From: Bacillus sp. Bos-x628
GTDB taxonomy: Bacteria; Bacillota; Bacilli; Bacillales; Bacillaceae
Direction: 5' to 3'
DNA: 64,000 nt
Assembly (NCBI RefSeq): GCF_040500475.1
Contig: NZ_CP159358.1
Location: 1,240,001-1,304,000, forward strand
Below, piece after piece: positions 1 to 8,608 of the stretch (position 1 is its first letter; each line of letters opens with the position of its first letter). The notes under the pieces were generated by a model. It was not told the DNA's origin and searched no databases. It worked only from the letters and a program-made list of their open reading frames with translations. Made by a program: the position numbers and the translations under genes.

Positions 1-1466
1 AACACTTCTTTTAAATCTTCATCTAATGATGCTAATTCTGGCAGTGGCTGGTCACTAATGTTCACATCATCAACGAAATCCTTTATCGCCAAACGATGTG
101 GTTGATAATCTTTTAGGACAAGAATCGTATTTTGCCCATGTGGGGAAAATACCGTCCCGTATTGATACATAAAATGTAGTAGCGGAGGCATCACAACATG
201 GAAGAAAGCAGCCATCCACTCTTTTGCCGAGAGTTTCGATTTTTCAATTAGCTGTTTAATATACGGTTCACCTTCATGATCTTCATACGTCAGTGCCGCA
301 AGTGTCACAGGGGTCTCCCCTTCATCTAAGTACGTATAAATACTTTCTCTAAAAATCACGCCGAGCATTTCAAGATATTGATAAGGCGCACCAGGTAGTT
401 TGCTGTAGTAAGGGTGATCGACATTTATACTCGCATTTTCACCTGGTAAAATCACGCGGCATACGTCAGACAAAAATGGGTCTTGATCGGCAATCCCTTT
501 AATATGTGCCGTAATGCGAGGAGCGATGACAGTCCGCTCTGACGGAAGCCCTCGATACACAAGCGTATTTAAAATACTCATTGGTAATTTAATATGATGC
601 TTTCCTTTATTTGAGATGTTTGTAAAGGTTCTGATCGACTGCTGCGGCACGTATTGATCAAGACCCTCGCCTAAATAAACAATGCGGCGCATGGCCAAAT
701 CTTCTGGGAAATGTTGAATAATCATATGTGTCCATTGCCATTTATGAACGGGCATCATATAATAATCAGTCGGATTCAAGCCTTCATCCTTTAATACACG
801 CTGAAATTGACGAATGGTCACCTCATCTAATTCCTTCTTTATTATCTGCTCATAATTTTCATGTTCGACCGCATGAAATGTTGCAAGCTGACGGTGTACG
901 GCAATCCAAGACAGCTGCACACTTTCTTGCCTTTCAGGTGCATAGGCTAAGTAATCTTCATAACTGAACCCGATACGTCCTTTGTTATATACAATCCAAG
1001 GATGTCCGGTCATCTCTCCTTCAATCCACGCATAATCTGTATCTATCAGTTCATCCGCACGAAGCGCCTTTTTCGATAACAAATGAACATCTGCTAACAA
1101 TGTGTGATGAAGCTCTTTGATCAGATGACCTGTTGTTTCAGATGACATCGGAATGATTGGCTGTATATCCAGTAAAAAAATAATAGCGCTGACATCCTTT
1201 GTCCATTTTCCATCTTGATAGTACTCAATTGATTCAGCAATCGTATCATAACTATCAAACAAGCGAGGTTTTGCAAGATAACGATATTTCTTATGTTCAT
1301 GAATCATTAGTTCATACTGAACGATTCCATCCCCGCCTTTAAGCTGAACGGGATGAATCATATCCTCATACATATATTCAGACAGCATTTTTGCCACCAT
1401 TTTCTGGTTTGCTTTTTTCCACGCATCTGGGTTCACTGCTATTTTCAATTCGTCTTGCATATTCAT
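1..1466 (-). CDS. rhbF: IucA/IucC-family siderophore synthetase (RhbF-like), 3' end outside window
   Basis: NRPS-independent siderophore synthetase, expected to condense an N-hydroxy-N-acetyl-diaminopropane arm with citrate or a mono-substituted citrate using ATP, in the cytosol. About 488 codons are visible and the gene runs off the left edge. The ATG at 1466 follows an AGGAGG box at good spacing and lies 13 nt after the monooxygenase stop. Family motifs seen in translation include EGEMTGHPWIVYNKGRIGF, HKWQWTH and IKLPMSILNTLVYRGLP, the last typical of IucA/IucC proteins. It is the sixth gene of an operon with the order of Sinorhizobium rhbABCDEF, hence the name. IucA/IucC proteins differ in substrate, so the exact acyl acceptor is inferred from context. 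Confidence 0.85.
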   Translation of the reverse strand, partial: MNMQDELKIAVNPDAWKKANQKMVAKMLSEYMYEDMIHPVQLKGGDGIVQYELMIHEHKKYRYLAKPRLFDSYDTIAESIEYYQDGKWTKDVSAIIFLLDIQPIIPMSSETTGHLIKELHHTLLADVHLLSKKALRADELIDTDYAWIEGEMTGHPWIVYNKGRIGFSYEDYLAYAPERQESVQLSWIAVHRQLATFHAVEHENYEQIIKKELDEVTIRQFQRVLKDEGLNPTDYYMMPVHKWQWTHMIIQHFPEDLAMRRIVYLGEGLDQYVPQQSIRTFTNISNKGKHHIKLPMSILNTLVYRGLPSERTVIAPRITAHIKGIADQDPFLSDVCRVILPGENASINVDHPYYSKLPGAPYQYLEMLGVIFRESIYTYLDEGETPVTLAALTYEDHEGEPYIKQLIEKSKLSAKEWMAAFFHVVMPPLLHFMYQYGTVFSPHGQNTILVLKDYQPHRLAIKDFVDDVNISDQPLPELASLDEDLKEV

Positions 1467-1479
1467 CGCTCCATCCTCC

Positions 1480-2829
1480 TTAACCTTTGATTTCCTCAAA
1501 TGTGTTCGCCTTCTTATGTGTACCAAATGTCTGGAAGACATGCTTTTGATAAAGTGGATATACTGTTTTATGAGCAAGTTCATTTATAATGACGCTGTTT
1601 CGGTAGGCTCCGAGTCCTAAATCTGGTGCTCCGACCCCATGTGTATGAAGCTCTGCATTTTGCACGAAGATGTCATTTTCGCCCATCATTTTTGTTTTCA
1701 AACGATACTCACGTTCTATTTGGAATCGTCCCTGATCATCCCATTCAATATGATGGGCAATCGGATCAATAAATGACGGCAATACCGATTGATAACCAGT
1801 TGCTAAAATGACGATATCAGTTTCATGTGTAAATGATTCTTCTTTTACCCATTGTGAACAGGAAAGCTTTAAACCGCCCGCTGTTTCCTCAATCAAGTTG
1901 ACCTCCGTCATCGCTTGAAGCACTGTGTTCAATTGTTCCCCGCAGGCAGATCGTTCATAGAGTAAGTGATAAATATCACGGATCATCGCAGAGCTGATGC
2001 CTTTATAAAGTAAGTCTTGCTGCTTTAATAATGCATCTTTTTTTGTTTGCGGAAGCTCATAAAAGAAATCAATATAGTCTGGAGAGAAATACTCAAGACC
2101 AAGGTTTGAATATTCCATTGGGAAAAAACCTTTAGACCGAGTGAACCAGTGAATATCCTTCGCCTCATCCTCTGATAAAATGTCATAAAATACTTCCGCA
2201 GCACTTTGACCAGAGCCGATAACAGTCACTGACTTTCCTTTAAAAAAACCTTCTTTCTTTCGATTTAAATAATCCGCAGAATGAAACACACGATCTCCTA
2301 AAGCTGGCTGAAGCGATGCTGGTACTGCTGGTTGTGTGCCAATACCTAAGACGAGATGCTTACTTTCATACACATCTGCCGTCTGATCTTTCATATGACG
2401 AACATGCACTTTAAACCGCTTTTCTCCTGCTTTCTCAACGAAAGAGATCGATTCTACATTCATACCAAATCGGCACGAATCTAATTGCTCAGCTACCCAG
2501 CGGCAGTAATGACTGTATTCCTTACGCGGAATATGAAAGTTTTCTAAGAAGTAAAAAGAATACAAACGATTTTGCTCTTGCAAATAGTTTAGAAAGCTAT
2601 ATTTACTTTGGACATCTGCCATGCTGACAAGGTCTGCTAAGAAGGGAACTTGAAGTGTTGTGCCTTCAATGAGCATTCCAGGGTGCCAATGGAACGCTTC
2701 ACTTCTTTCAAAGAACAAAGCGTTAATGTCATTTACTTCCTCAGATAATGCGGCAAGCCCTAGGTTAAATGGACCGATGCCAATACCAATTACATCCACT
2801 ACATTATTTTGCTTGTTGAACCGCGTCAT
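1480..2829 (-). CDS. rhbE: Lysine/ornithine/diamine N-monooxygenase (RhbE/IucD family)
   Basis: Flavin- and NADPH-dependent N-hydroxylase that would hydroxylate the terminal amine of 1,3-diaminopropane, the first committed step toward the hydroxamate groups. The 449-residue protein has an N-terminal FAD fold with GIGIGPFNLGLAAL, a central NADPH fold with VIGSGQSAAEVF, and the late ATGYQS motif of the SidA/IucD/PvdA family. A longer reading frame begins at 2847, but ATG 2829 has a GAAAGGAAG box 8-9 nt upstream and gives the normal N-terminus. It overlaps the 3' end of the acetyltransferase gene by 26 nt, suggesting translational coupling. Substrate (diaminopropane rather than lysine) is inferred from the linked diaminobutyrate genes. 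Confidence 0.88.
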   Translation of the reverse strand: MTRFNKQNNVVDVIGIGIGPFNLGLAALSEEVNDINALFFERSEAFHWHPGMLIEGTTLQVPFLADLVSMADVQSKYSFLNYLQEQNRLYSFYFLENFHIPRKEYSHYCRWVAEQLDSCRFGMNVESISFVEKAGEKRFKVHVRHMKDQTADVYESKHLVLGIGTQPAVPASLQPALGDRVFHSADYLNRKKEGFFKGKSVTVIGSGQSAAEVFYDILSEDEAKDIHWFTRSKGFFPMEYSNLGLEYFSPDYIDFFYELPQTKKDALLKQQDLLYKGISSAMIRDIYHLLYERSACGEQLNTVLQAMTEVNLIEETAGGLKLSCSQWVKEESFTHETDIVILATGYQSVLPSFIDPIAHHIEWDDQGRFQIEREYRLKTKMMGENDIFVQNAELHTHGVGAPDLGLGAYRNSVIINELAHKTVYPLYQKHVFQTFGTHKKANTFEEIKG

Positions 2830-3358
2830 GGTTATACTTCCTTTCAAATCGATCTCGATCGCAAAACATCAAAAGACCTGTTTTATCTGGTAAATTTACT
2901 GGTTTCACCCGCTCGAAGCCGCATTTCTCAAAAACATGAATCATTTTTTCATTGCGAATATCAGGTTCGGCAACGATCTTTTCCGTTCGTTTGTTCTGCT
3001 GAAATTGAAATTCTGTCATCGCACGAAGCAATGGGGCAGCAAATCCTTTTCCGACATATTCTGGCTCCCCTATTAAGAGATGAATTCCTTGATCATGCGG
3101 AGCCGGATGATAATAGGATTCAATCACATCTCCTTTGACATTGTACGCTTCAAAATAGCTCATCGGTATCCCGTCAATCGTTCCTAAATAAAGGGTTTGG
3201 TGGGGATCATGAATCGCTTGATAAAAATGCTTTTTAAAAGCAGGAAAAGGAATATTCAGATGCCAAAAAGGATGAACATAATCTTCCTGCATCCACTTGT
3301 GAACAAGACGGACGTCCCTTTCATATTCAGCGCGAATGAATTCAATACGATGCCTCAT
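2804..3358 (-). CDS. rhbD: Hydroxylamine O/N-acetyltransferase for siderophore synthesis (RhbD/IucB-like)
   Basis: GNAT-fold acetyltransferase of the IucB/RhbD type, expected to acetylate the N-hydroxylated diamine with acetyl-CoA to form the hydroxamate. It has 184 residues, normal for the family. Visible marks are the N-terminal WMQEDYVHPFWHLN segment, the acetyl-CoA loop region HLLIGEPEYVGKGFAAPLL, and the C-terminal NEKMIHVFEKCGFERV typical of GNATs. The start overlaps the preceding rhbC stop by 4 nt and the end overlaps rhbE, so it lies inside a tightly packed operon. Acyl donor preference cannot be read from sequence. Confidence 0.85.
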   Translation of the reverse strand: MRHRIEFIRAEYERDVRLVHKWMQEDYVHPFWHLNIPFPAFKKHFYQAIHDPHQTLYLGTIDGIPMSYFEAYNVKGDVIESYYHPAPHDQGIHLLIGEPEYVGKGFAAPLLRAMTEFQFQQNKRTEKIVAEPDIRNEKMIHVFEKCGFERVKPVNLPDKTGLLMFCDRDRFERKYNHDAVQQAK

Positions 3359-5136
3359 CCAATCAGCGCCTCCTTATGCACAAAAAGTGGATTGAGCACA
3401 GATGTGTAACGAGATTGTGTTTCTAATGAACCTGTCAGCTCGTCCATATCTTCAAATCTTGTCAGCAAATTGGCTTTAGAAGGAAGTTCCTTTGAACGGA
3501 GAAGACTATTTGTAAGCTCAGATGCACCAAATTGCTGTTCATGAGCAAGCAGCGTATTTCTAACAAGTGAGAGCAGATGTTCTTCCCTTGCTAGCCCTTC
3601 CGCTCCAAATCCGTTAATCAAACCAAATAAATGATTAAAGAAGAAGTAATAACGCAGCCTCTCAACAGCTACAGCATCTGTACAAATGGTTTCACTTCTG
3701 ACGCTCAAATGTTGCACAAGATTTGCGAGCTTATCCTTTTTGGATTCACTATAATAGTAGCCTTGATTATCACGATAATAGAATGTGTCTGGGTATCCAT
3801 CCTTTAACTGGACAACGGCATTTTGCTGATGAGCTTCCAGTGCAAGACCATATGTTTCAAATAGCCACAGCATTGGCTCTAATGAAATGGTTAAATATCG
3901 TTTAAACCAATCCTTGCTGACTACCTCTGTTGATCTGCCTTCTTTTTCAGCCAGATCAGAAATGACACCTGCTAAACGTGACTTCCCCCCATAGGCATGA
4001 TCTTGACATAATCCAGCGATCAAACTGGCTCCTTTTTCATTGTGCAAAAATGGATTTTGACGAATCACCACTTCAAATCCAGATTCAGCTTCATCTCCTC
4101 GGATGGATAGATATGCAGGATCTTCAATCACACGAAAACCTGAAAATTTATCGTATAAAGATATCCCTAATTCCGTTTGCAATAGACGAGACATTTCAAC
4201 ACCACGATCGAGTTCCTTTTGTTTGTTGACTCGAAGAGAATTCGTAATTTTCACAGGTACTGAGAATTTCAGCATGTATGCTGAGTCTTTTTGATAGACG
4301 GTTCTAAAGGAAGATGTTGCTGTGTAATCAGCGCCAAGCGGTCCTAAATACGCCAGTTTCCCATCCTCCATATAGCGGTGAACAAATTCCTTCTCCATCA
4401 CCACCTTTACTTGGAGTGGATGGATTGGTATGAGCACATATTCCCCATTCTCAGTCAGCGTCTGAAGCCTCTCTCTTTCTTCTGGCATTTGGCGCTCAAG
4501 TTCATTTAGCATCAAGTTTGCTGCAGACTGTGAGATAGAGGAATCCTGCAGCACAATAGAATGGTGCGCTTTAAAGTAATGAAGTTGAAAAGTTCCTTTC
4601 AGTTCAGGAGAATAGACTGCTTCCTCTGCCTCTGTCATCCCTTGTCTGCTCTTTGGCGTAGGGTGCGTCAAATGTCCAAGGAGAAGCGACTGCTCCGCTT
4701 CAATATACTCAAAATCAGCTTGAGAAAGAGCCTCCCGATCACTTTCCCTTTCTCTCATAAAACGCTCAATATTTCGGCAGCTCAAAATGATGCGAAGCAT
4801 GAACTCATCCTCTGCATCTGTGCGACCGTACTCAATGAGAAGTTCTTTTGAACATAAGGCAACAAGTGTGGTGTAATCTAATACAGTTCCTTTTTGATCA
4901 CTGCCTTGTGGTCGATAGCGAATTGGAAATTCAAAAAGATGACGACCTACAGGTGAAAAATAGCGTACGGGAATCACCAATTCAAGATCTTGCTTTGCTA
5001 GTTCTGTGACGAATACAACCGATCCGTCTGCTCTTGTCTCTTTTCTTGTTGTCTGATCTGCTCCCGTTTCACGCAGAAAGCAGTTTAAAAAGCTTTGCAT
5101 TGTTGCATTTTCAGCCATCTGTTTATATTGACTCAA
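3355..5136 (-). CDS. rhbC: IucA/IucC-family siderophore synthetase (RhbC-like)
   Basis: Second NRPS-independent synthetase of the operon, expected to make the first citrate amide bond. It is complete at 593 residues. The ATP-binding motif GHLTHPTPKSR lies near residues 154-164 and is followed by the conserved KITNSLRVN stretch; the C-terminal third resembles the FhuF-like iron-transport domain that ends these enzymes. ATG 5136 overlaps the decarboxylase stop by 4 nt. Together with the partial gene at the left edge it provides the two condensations needed for a symmetric citrate dihydroxamate. Which gene does which step is inferred from the rhizobactin 1021 model. Confidence 0.87.
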   Translation of the reverse strand: MSQYKQMAENATMQSFLNCFLRETGADQTTRKETRADGSVVFVTELAKQDLELVIPVRYFSPVGRHLFEFPIRYRPQGSDQKGTVLDYTTLVALCSKELLIEYGRTDAEDEFMLRIILSCRNIERFMRERESDREALSQADFEYIEAEQSLLLGHLTHPTPKSRQGMTEAEEAVYSPELKGTFQLHYFKAHHSIVLQDSSISQSAANLMLNELERQMPEERERLQTLTENGEYVLIPIHPLQVKVVMEKEFVHRYMEDGKLAYLGPLGADYTATSSFRTVYQKDSAYMLKFSVPVKITNSLRVNKQKELDRGVEMSRLLQTELGISLYDKFSGFRVIEDPAYLSIRGDEAESGFEVVIRQNPFLHNEKGASLIAGLCQDHAYGGKSRLAGVISDLAEKEGRSTEVVSKDWFKRYLTISLEPMLWLFETYGLALEAHQQNAVVQLKDGYPDTFYYRDNQGYYYSESKKDKLANLVQHLSVRSETICTDAVAVERLRYYFFFNHLFGLINGFGAEGLAREEHLLSLVRNTLLAHEQQFGASELTNSLLRSKELPSKANLLTRFEDMDELTGSLETQSRYTSVLNPLFVHKEALIG

Positions 5137-6629
5137 TTTAGTACCCTCCCGGATTGAATATGAGCGATCCCGATATCAACGATGTCAGAAAGGATTTCCT
5201 CAATATGATTGATTGTCGTTCTCGGATTTAATAAAGTGAATTTCAGGCATGTATGACCATTAACGACTGTTTTCGCGACAACTGCAGAACCTGTTTGAAA
5301 TAATGTACGATGAATCGACTTGTTTATTTCATTAGCTCGCTTGTCATCAATAAATCGGAAAACAACCGCATTGATCTCCGGCTTTTGATTGATCACTTCA
5401 AGATCGTCATGCTGGTCAATCAGAGAAGCAACATCATTTGCTAAACGAATGGTATGGTCAATGATGTCACCGAATCCTTCCTCACCAATGAGCCGAAGAG
5501 ATAGAAGCAATTTCAAAGCATCAAATCGGCGCGTTGTTTGTACTGACTTATTCACAAGATGAAGAATTCCCTCGATCTCATCTTCTTTCGGATTGAGGTA
5601 ATCTGCATGGTAATCGATCAATCCAAAATGTCTTTTATCCTTTAACAAAAATGCCCCACAGGAGATGGGCTGATAAAATTGTTTATGAAAATCGACAGTG
5701 ATCGAATCAGCCAGTTCAATGCCAGCGAGCTTATCTCGATAGGCATGGCTTAGTACAAGTGCTCCGCCATAAGCTGCATCAGCATGAATCCAAATGCCAT
5801 ATTTTTTGGCGACGTCGTAAATGTCACTAACTGGATCGATACTGCCAAAATCAGTTGTTCCGCAAGTAGCCACAATAGCAAATGGCAACAACTGATCTGC
5901 CTGAAGATCAGCGAGTTTCTGTTTCAAATCCGTTATATTCATTCGATGATGCTCATCCGTCTCTACTAGAACCACTGCATCTTCTCCTAATCCCAGTTGA
6001 GAAGCTGATTTCTTTACTGTGAAATGTGCATTCTTAGAGCAGAGAATTCGCATTCGGTGAGCTTCCCTCGGTAAACCCTTCTTTTGAACATTCCATTGCC
6101 ATGTGTTTTCACAAAATGAATCTCTAGCAAGCAGTAGCCCCATATAATTAGATTGTGTTCCGCCGCTAGTAAAAGTCCCATCTGCCATATCTCCATAAGA
6201 AAACTTTTCACATAACCACTTGAGGATTCGCTCCTCAACCAAAGAGGCAATGCCACTTTGGTCGAAAGAATCCATGGATTGGTTAAAGGAACTAACGATT
6301 ACCTCTGCTGCAAGTGCAGGAATAAGAGGCGGACAATGAAGATGTGCTAAGCATTTCGGATGAGACACATTGACTAAATGAGGCAAGAGATGGTCTTTTA
6401 CATCTTGAAAGACCGATTCAATTGCTTCTCCAGACGGTTGAAATTGAAATAATGATTCGACACTATCTGCTAATTTCCCAGGCAATATTCCGCTATATGG
6501 TCCTTTGCCCTTTTTCCATTCTGTAAGCAAACTGTCGATTGATGTATGGAGTGCTGTTTGAAAAGCTTCCATCCCTTGCTGACTTTGGTTCATAAATAGT
6601 GAATCGACAGTAGGTTTAGTTGACTGCAT
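5133..6629 (-). CDS. rhbB: L-2,4-diaminobutyrate decarboxylase (RhbB-like)
   Basis: PLP-dependent group II decarboxylase that converts L-2,4-diaminobutyrate to 1,3-diaminopropane, the diamine backbone of schizokinen-type siderophores. Counting from ATG 6629 gives 498 residues. The HADAAYGG motif lies around 292-299 and the PLP lysine sits in VDFHKQFYQ at about K316. A longer frame starts at 6668, but ATG 6629 has an AGAGGC box and overlaps the aminotransferase end by only 14 nt. Co-location with the aminotransferase supplying diaminobutyrate makes this assignment firmer than a general glutamate or tyrosine decarboxylase call. Confidence 0.88.
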   Translation of the reverse strand: MQSTKPTVDSLFMNQSQQGMEAFQTALHTSIDSLLTEWKKGKGPYSGILPGKLADSVESLFQFQPSGEAIESVFQDVKDHLLPHLVNVSHPKCLAHLHCPPLIPALAAEVIVSSFNQSMDSFDQSGIASLVEERILKWLCEKFSYGDMADGTFTSGGTQSNYMGLLLARDSFCENTWQWNVQKKGLPREAHRMRILCSKNAHFTVKKSASQLGLGEDAVVLVETDEHHRMNITDLKQKLADLQADQLLPFAIVATCGTTDFGSIDPVSDIYDVAKKYGIWIHADAAYGGALVLSHAYRDKLAGIELADSITVDFHKQFYQPISCGAFLLKDKRHFGLIDYHADYLNPKEDEIEGILHLVNKSVQTTRRFDALKLLLSLRLIGEEGFGDIIDHTIRLANDVASLIDQHDDLEVINQKPEINAVVFRFIDDKRANEINKSIHRTLFQTGSAVVAKTVVNGHTCLKFTLLNPRTTINHIEEILSDIVDIGIAHIQSGRVLN

Positions 6630-7962
6630 CGTAAACTGCCTCTTTAAAAATAGTGATGACTTTTTCAAGCTGCTCTTCTGTCATGATCAGTGGTGGTAAG
6701 AATCGAATGACACTTCCAAAACGGCCTCCTGTTTCAACAATTAAGCCTTTATCGAAGCAGTTTTTCTGTATCAAACTGGCTAGTTTAGGATTCGCCGGAT
6801 AACTTCCATCCACATCTTGCTTCTCATCTGGATTGACCACTTCTACTCCTATCATTAACCCTCTTCCGCGAACATCACCTAATGCAGGCACTTGTTTTTG
6901 GATGTCTTTTAAGCTAGCCTGCATACGCTCTCCTAACTGCTCGACATGATCCAGCAAGTTTGTTTCTTTGATAAATTTAAGAGTGGCAGTTCCAGCAGCC
7001 ATCGCCATTTGGTTTCCTCTAAATGTGCCAATATGTGCTCCTGGATTCCATTGATCCAAGTCTTTATCATAAATCACAACTGAAAGCGGAAGACTACCGC
7101 CGATTGCTTTTGATAGCACAATGACATCTGGAACAATTCCCGCATGTTCAAAAGCAAACATCTTACCCGTTCTGCCAATTCCTGTTTGAACCTCATCAAT
7201 AATGAGCGGAATTTTTTTCTCTTTTGTAATCCGTCTCATTTCTTTCAACCATTCAACTGATGCTGGTATCGATCCTCCCTCTCCTTGTACAGCTTCAAGA
7301 ATCATACCTGCCGGAGGAAGAATCCCACTTTCGGGGTCATTTAATACTCGTTCAATATAGGAACTGGAAATGCGGTGTGAATCTTTCCCGCCAATTCCAA
7401 ATGGGCACCGGTACTCATACGGATAAGGCAAGAAATGAACATCTGGCATTAATCCTTGCACTTTTTCCTTTGGAGATAAATTCCCGCTTAATGACATCGT
7501 CCCATGAGTCGCACCATGGTACGCTCCATGGAAAGAAAGAATCGAACGATTCCCTGTCGCTGTCTTGACTAATTTAATTGCTGCTTCTATCGCATCACCG
7601 CCAGTTGGTCCACAAAATTGGATTTTCGCTCTTTTTGCAAATTCCTTTGGCAGACTAGAAAATATCTCATTGACAAATTCTTCTTTAATTTCTGAGGTTA
7701 TGTCCAACGTATGCAAGGGTCTCTTTTCATGAAGCATACGCTCAATGGCTTCTATGACAACCGGATGATTATGACCTAGCGCAAGCGTTCCTGCTCCTGC
7801 CAAGCAGTCATAAAACTCTCTGCCATCAGCATCTGTCACAATCATTCCTTCGGCTTTTTGCATAGCTAATGGGAACCGTCTCGGGTAAGACCTTGCATTA
7901 GATTCTCTTTGATTTTGCTGCTCTAAAAACTGCTGATTTTTAGAAACGGTTTTGATGGACAT
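6616..7962 (-). CDS. rhbA: Diaminobutyrate--2-oxoglutarate aminotransferase (RhbA-like)
   Basis: Class III PLP aminotransferase making L-2,4-diaminobutyrate from aspartate semialdehyde with glutamate as amino donor. It has 448 residues from ATG 7962, with IIDEVQTGIGRTG (D256) and the PLP lysine in VLSKAIGGSLP (K285). A frame opening at 7980 would use TTG inside the GGAGGAG ribosome site, so ATG 7962 is preferred. It is the first gene of the siderophore operon, directly behind a Fur box. Ectoine synthesis also uses this enzyme type, but no ectA or ectC is present and the next gene is a diaminobutyrate decarboxylase. Confidence 0.9.
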   Translation of the reverse strand: MSIKTVSKNQQFLEQQNQRESNARSYPRRFPLAMQKAEGMIVTDADGREFYDCLAGAGTLALGHNHPVVIEAIERMLHEKRPLHTLDITSEIKEEFVNEIFSSLPKEFAKRAKIQFCGPTGGDAIEAAIKLVKTATGNRSILSFHGAYHGATHGTMSLSGNLSPKEKVQGLMPDVHFLPYPYEYRCPFGIGGKDSHRISSSYIERVLNDPESGILPPAGMILEAVQGEGGSIPASVEWLKEMRRITKEKKIPLIIDEVQTGIGRTGKMFAFEHAGIVPDVIVLSKAIGGSLPLSVVIYDKDLDQWNPGAHIGTFRGNQMAMAAGTATLKFIKETNLLDHVEQLGERMQASLKDIQKQVPALGDVRGRGLMIGVEVVNPDEKQDVDGSYPANPKLASLIQKNCFDKGLIVETGGRFGSVIRFLPPLIMTEEQLEKVITIFKEAVYDAVN

Positions 7963-7981
7963 AATAAAACACTCCTCCAAT

Positions 7982-8002
7982 TGATAAAGATTATCATTTT
8001 CA
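7982..8002 (-). promoter_or_regulatory. Fur box upstream of the siderophore operon
   Basis: On the minus strand the core reads TGATAATCTTTATCA (7996-7982), matching the Bacillus 7-1-7 Fur consensus TGATAATNATTATCA at 14 of 15 fixed-or-free positions. A second overlapping half (TGAAAAT...) begins at 8002, giving the usual extended site. It lies about 20 nt before the rhbA start codon, so Fe-loaded Fur would block transcription when iron is sufficient. Confidence 0.85.
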
Positions 8003-8008
8003 TTTACT

Positions 8009-8038
8009 AGACTAGAGGATATGAGATATTAAAGTCAA
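8009..8038 (-). promoter_or_regulatory. Possible sigma-A promoter of the siderophore operon
   Basis: Minus strand TTGACT (8038-8033), an 18-nt spacer, then TAGTCT (8014-8009), immediately upstream of the Fur box. The -35 is good and the -10 weak. The position, with the Fur site on the expected start region, is the main support. Confidence 0.4.
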
Positions 8039-8052
8039 TTGATTTTAAAAAG

Positions 8053-8269
8053 ATGATACGAAAAGCATATGAATACAAAATTGTCTTCTTTACGAGCATT
8101 TTCGATTTCATTCAAGGAACATCTACTGTCATAACGACAATGTCCGGATTGATCGCATAAGATATTGAATAAAAATTACAAATCGTTCTTCCTGGTTCTT
8201 TTGTTCTACACAATGTTGATGATTTATTTATACAGTCAAGTGGTAGGATTTCATATCTTAATTGATTAA
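8053..8269 (+). other. Short hydrophobic ORF fragments in a decayed stretch
   Basis: Two short plus-strand frames read as membrane-like peptides: 8053-8160 (35 aa, with FFTSIFDFIQGTSTVITT) and 8174-8269 (31 aa without a start, with SFFLVLLFYTMLMIYLYS). Neither has a ribosome site and no family was recognised. They look like remains of a broken membrane-protein gene, but this is inference. Confidence 0.25.
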
Positions 8270-8289
8270 AATGGTTATTATGGTATAAT
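8262..8289 (+). promoter_or_regulatory. Promoter-like sequence with no gene downstream
   Basis: TTGATT (8262-8267), 16 nt, TATAAT (8284-8289) on the plus strand is a strong sigma-A match, yet only a hairpin and a converging broken gene follow. It may be a relic of a lost gene or drive a short RNA. Confidence 0.35.
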
Positions 8290-8303
8290 TTAACTAAAAG
8301 AAA

Positions 8304-8326
8304 GAGCCCTTCCTCATGAAGGACTC
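8304..8326 (-). terminator. Hairpin terminator for the small membrane pseudogene
   Basis: Inverted repeat gagCCTTC...GAAGGctc, followed on the minus strand by a T-rich run (TTTCTTTTAG). Confidence 0.5.
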
Positions 8327-8367
8327 ACTTAAAAAAAGAATCATATCAATCAACACAGCAATCAGTA

Positions 8368-8551
8368 TTATGAGATAAAAGAATGGTCCAGCCACGCTCC
8401 TGTTCTTTTCATTTTAATGAAATAAATACCGAGTGAAACAAGCCAAATAGAAGCCCTAAAATAAACCATAGCCATTGATTTTTTCCATTCTTAGGCGCAT
8501 TCACAAACATATAGATCGCTACTAAGATACACAAACCAGCCAGTAATTCAA
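8368..8551 (-). pseudogene. Frameshifted small integral membrane protein gene
   Basis: The minus strand encodes ELLAGLCILVAIYMFVNAPK, a short linker, then WLWFILGLLFGLF, two membrane spans typical of small Bacillus membrane proteins. After GLFGLF the expected continuation LGIYFIKMKRTGAW appears only in a different frame (stop 8370-8368), whereas the original frame stops at 8411-8409. The likely start region near 8550 (AAGGGAG box, then TTG) is also out of frame with the body. Two small indels explain this best. The family was not named. Confidence 0.5.
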
Positions 8552-8608
8552 GTCAATTCGTTCGTCTCCCTTATTATGATGTCTATTCATCCATACGCTA
8601 CTTTTGTC

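Noticed and set aside
728..967. 79-codon plus-strand frame inside the rhbF-like gene
   Set aside because: Antisense to a well supported coding region and without a ribosome site.
7260..7568. 102-codon plus-strand frame inside rhbA
   Set aside because: Shadow of a confident PLP aminotransferase gene.
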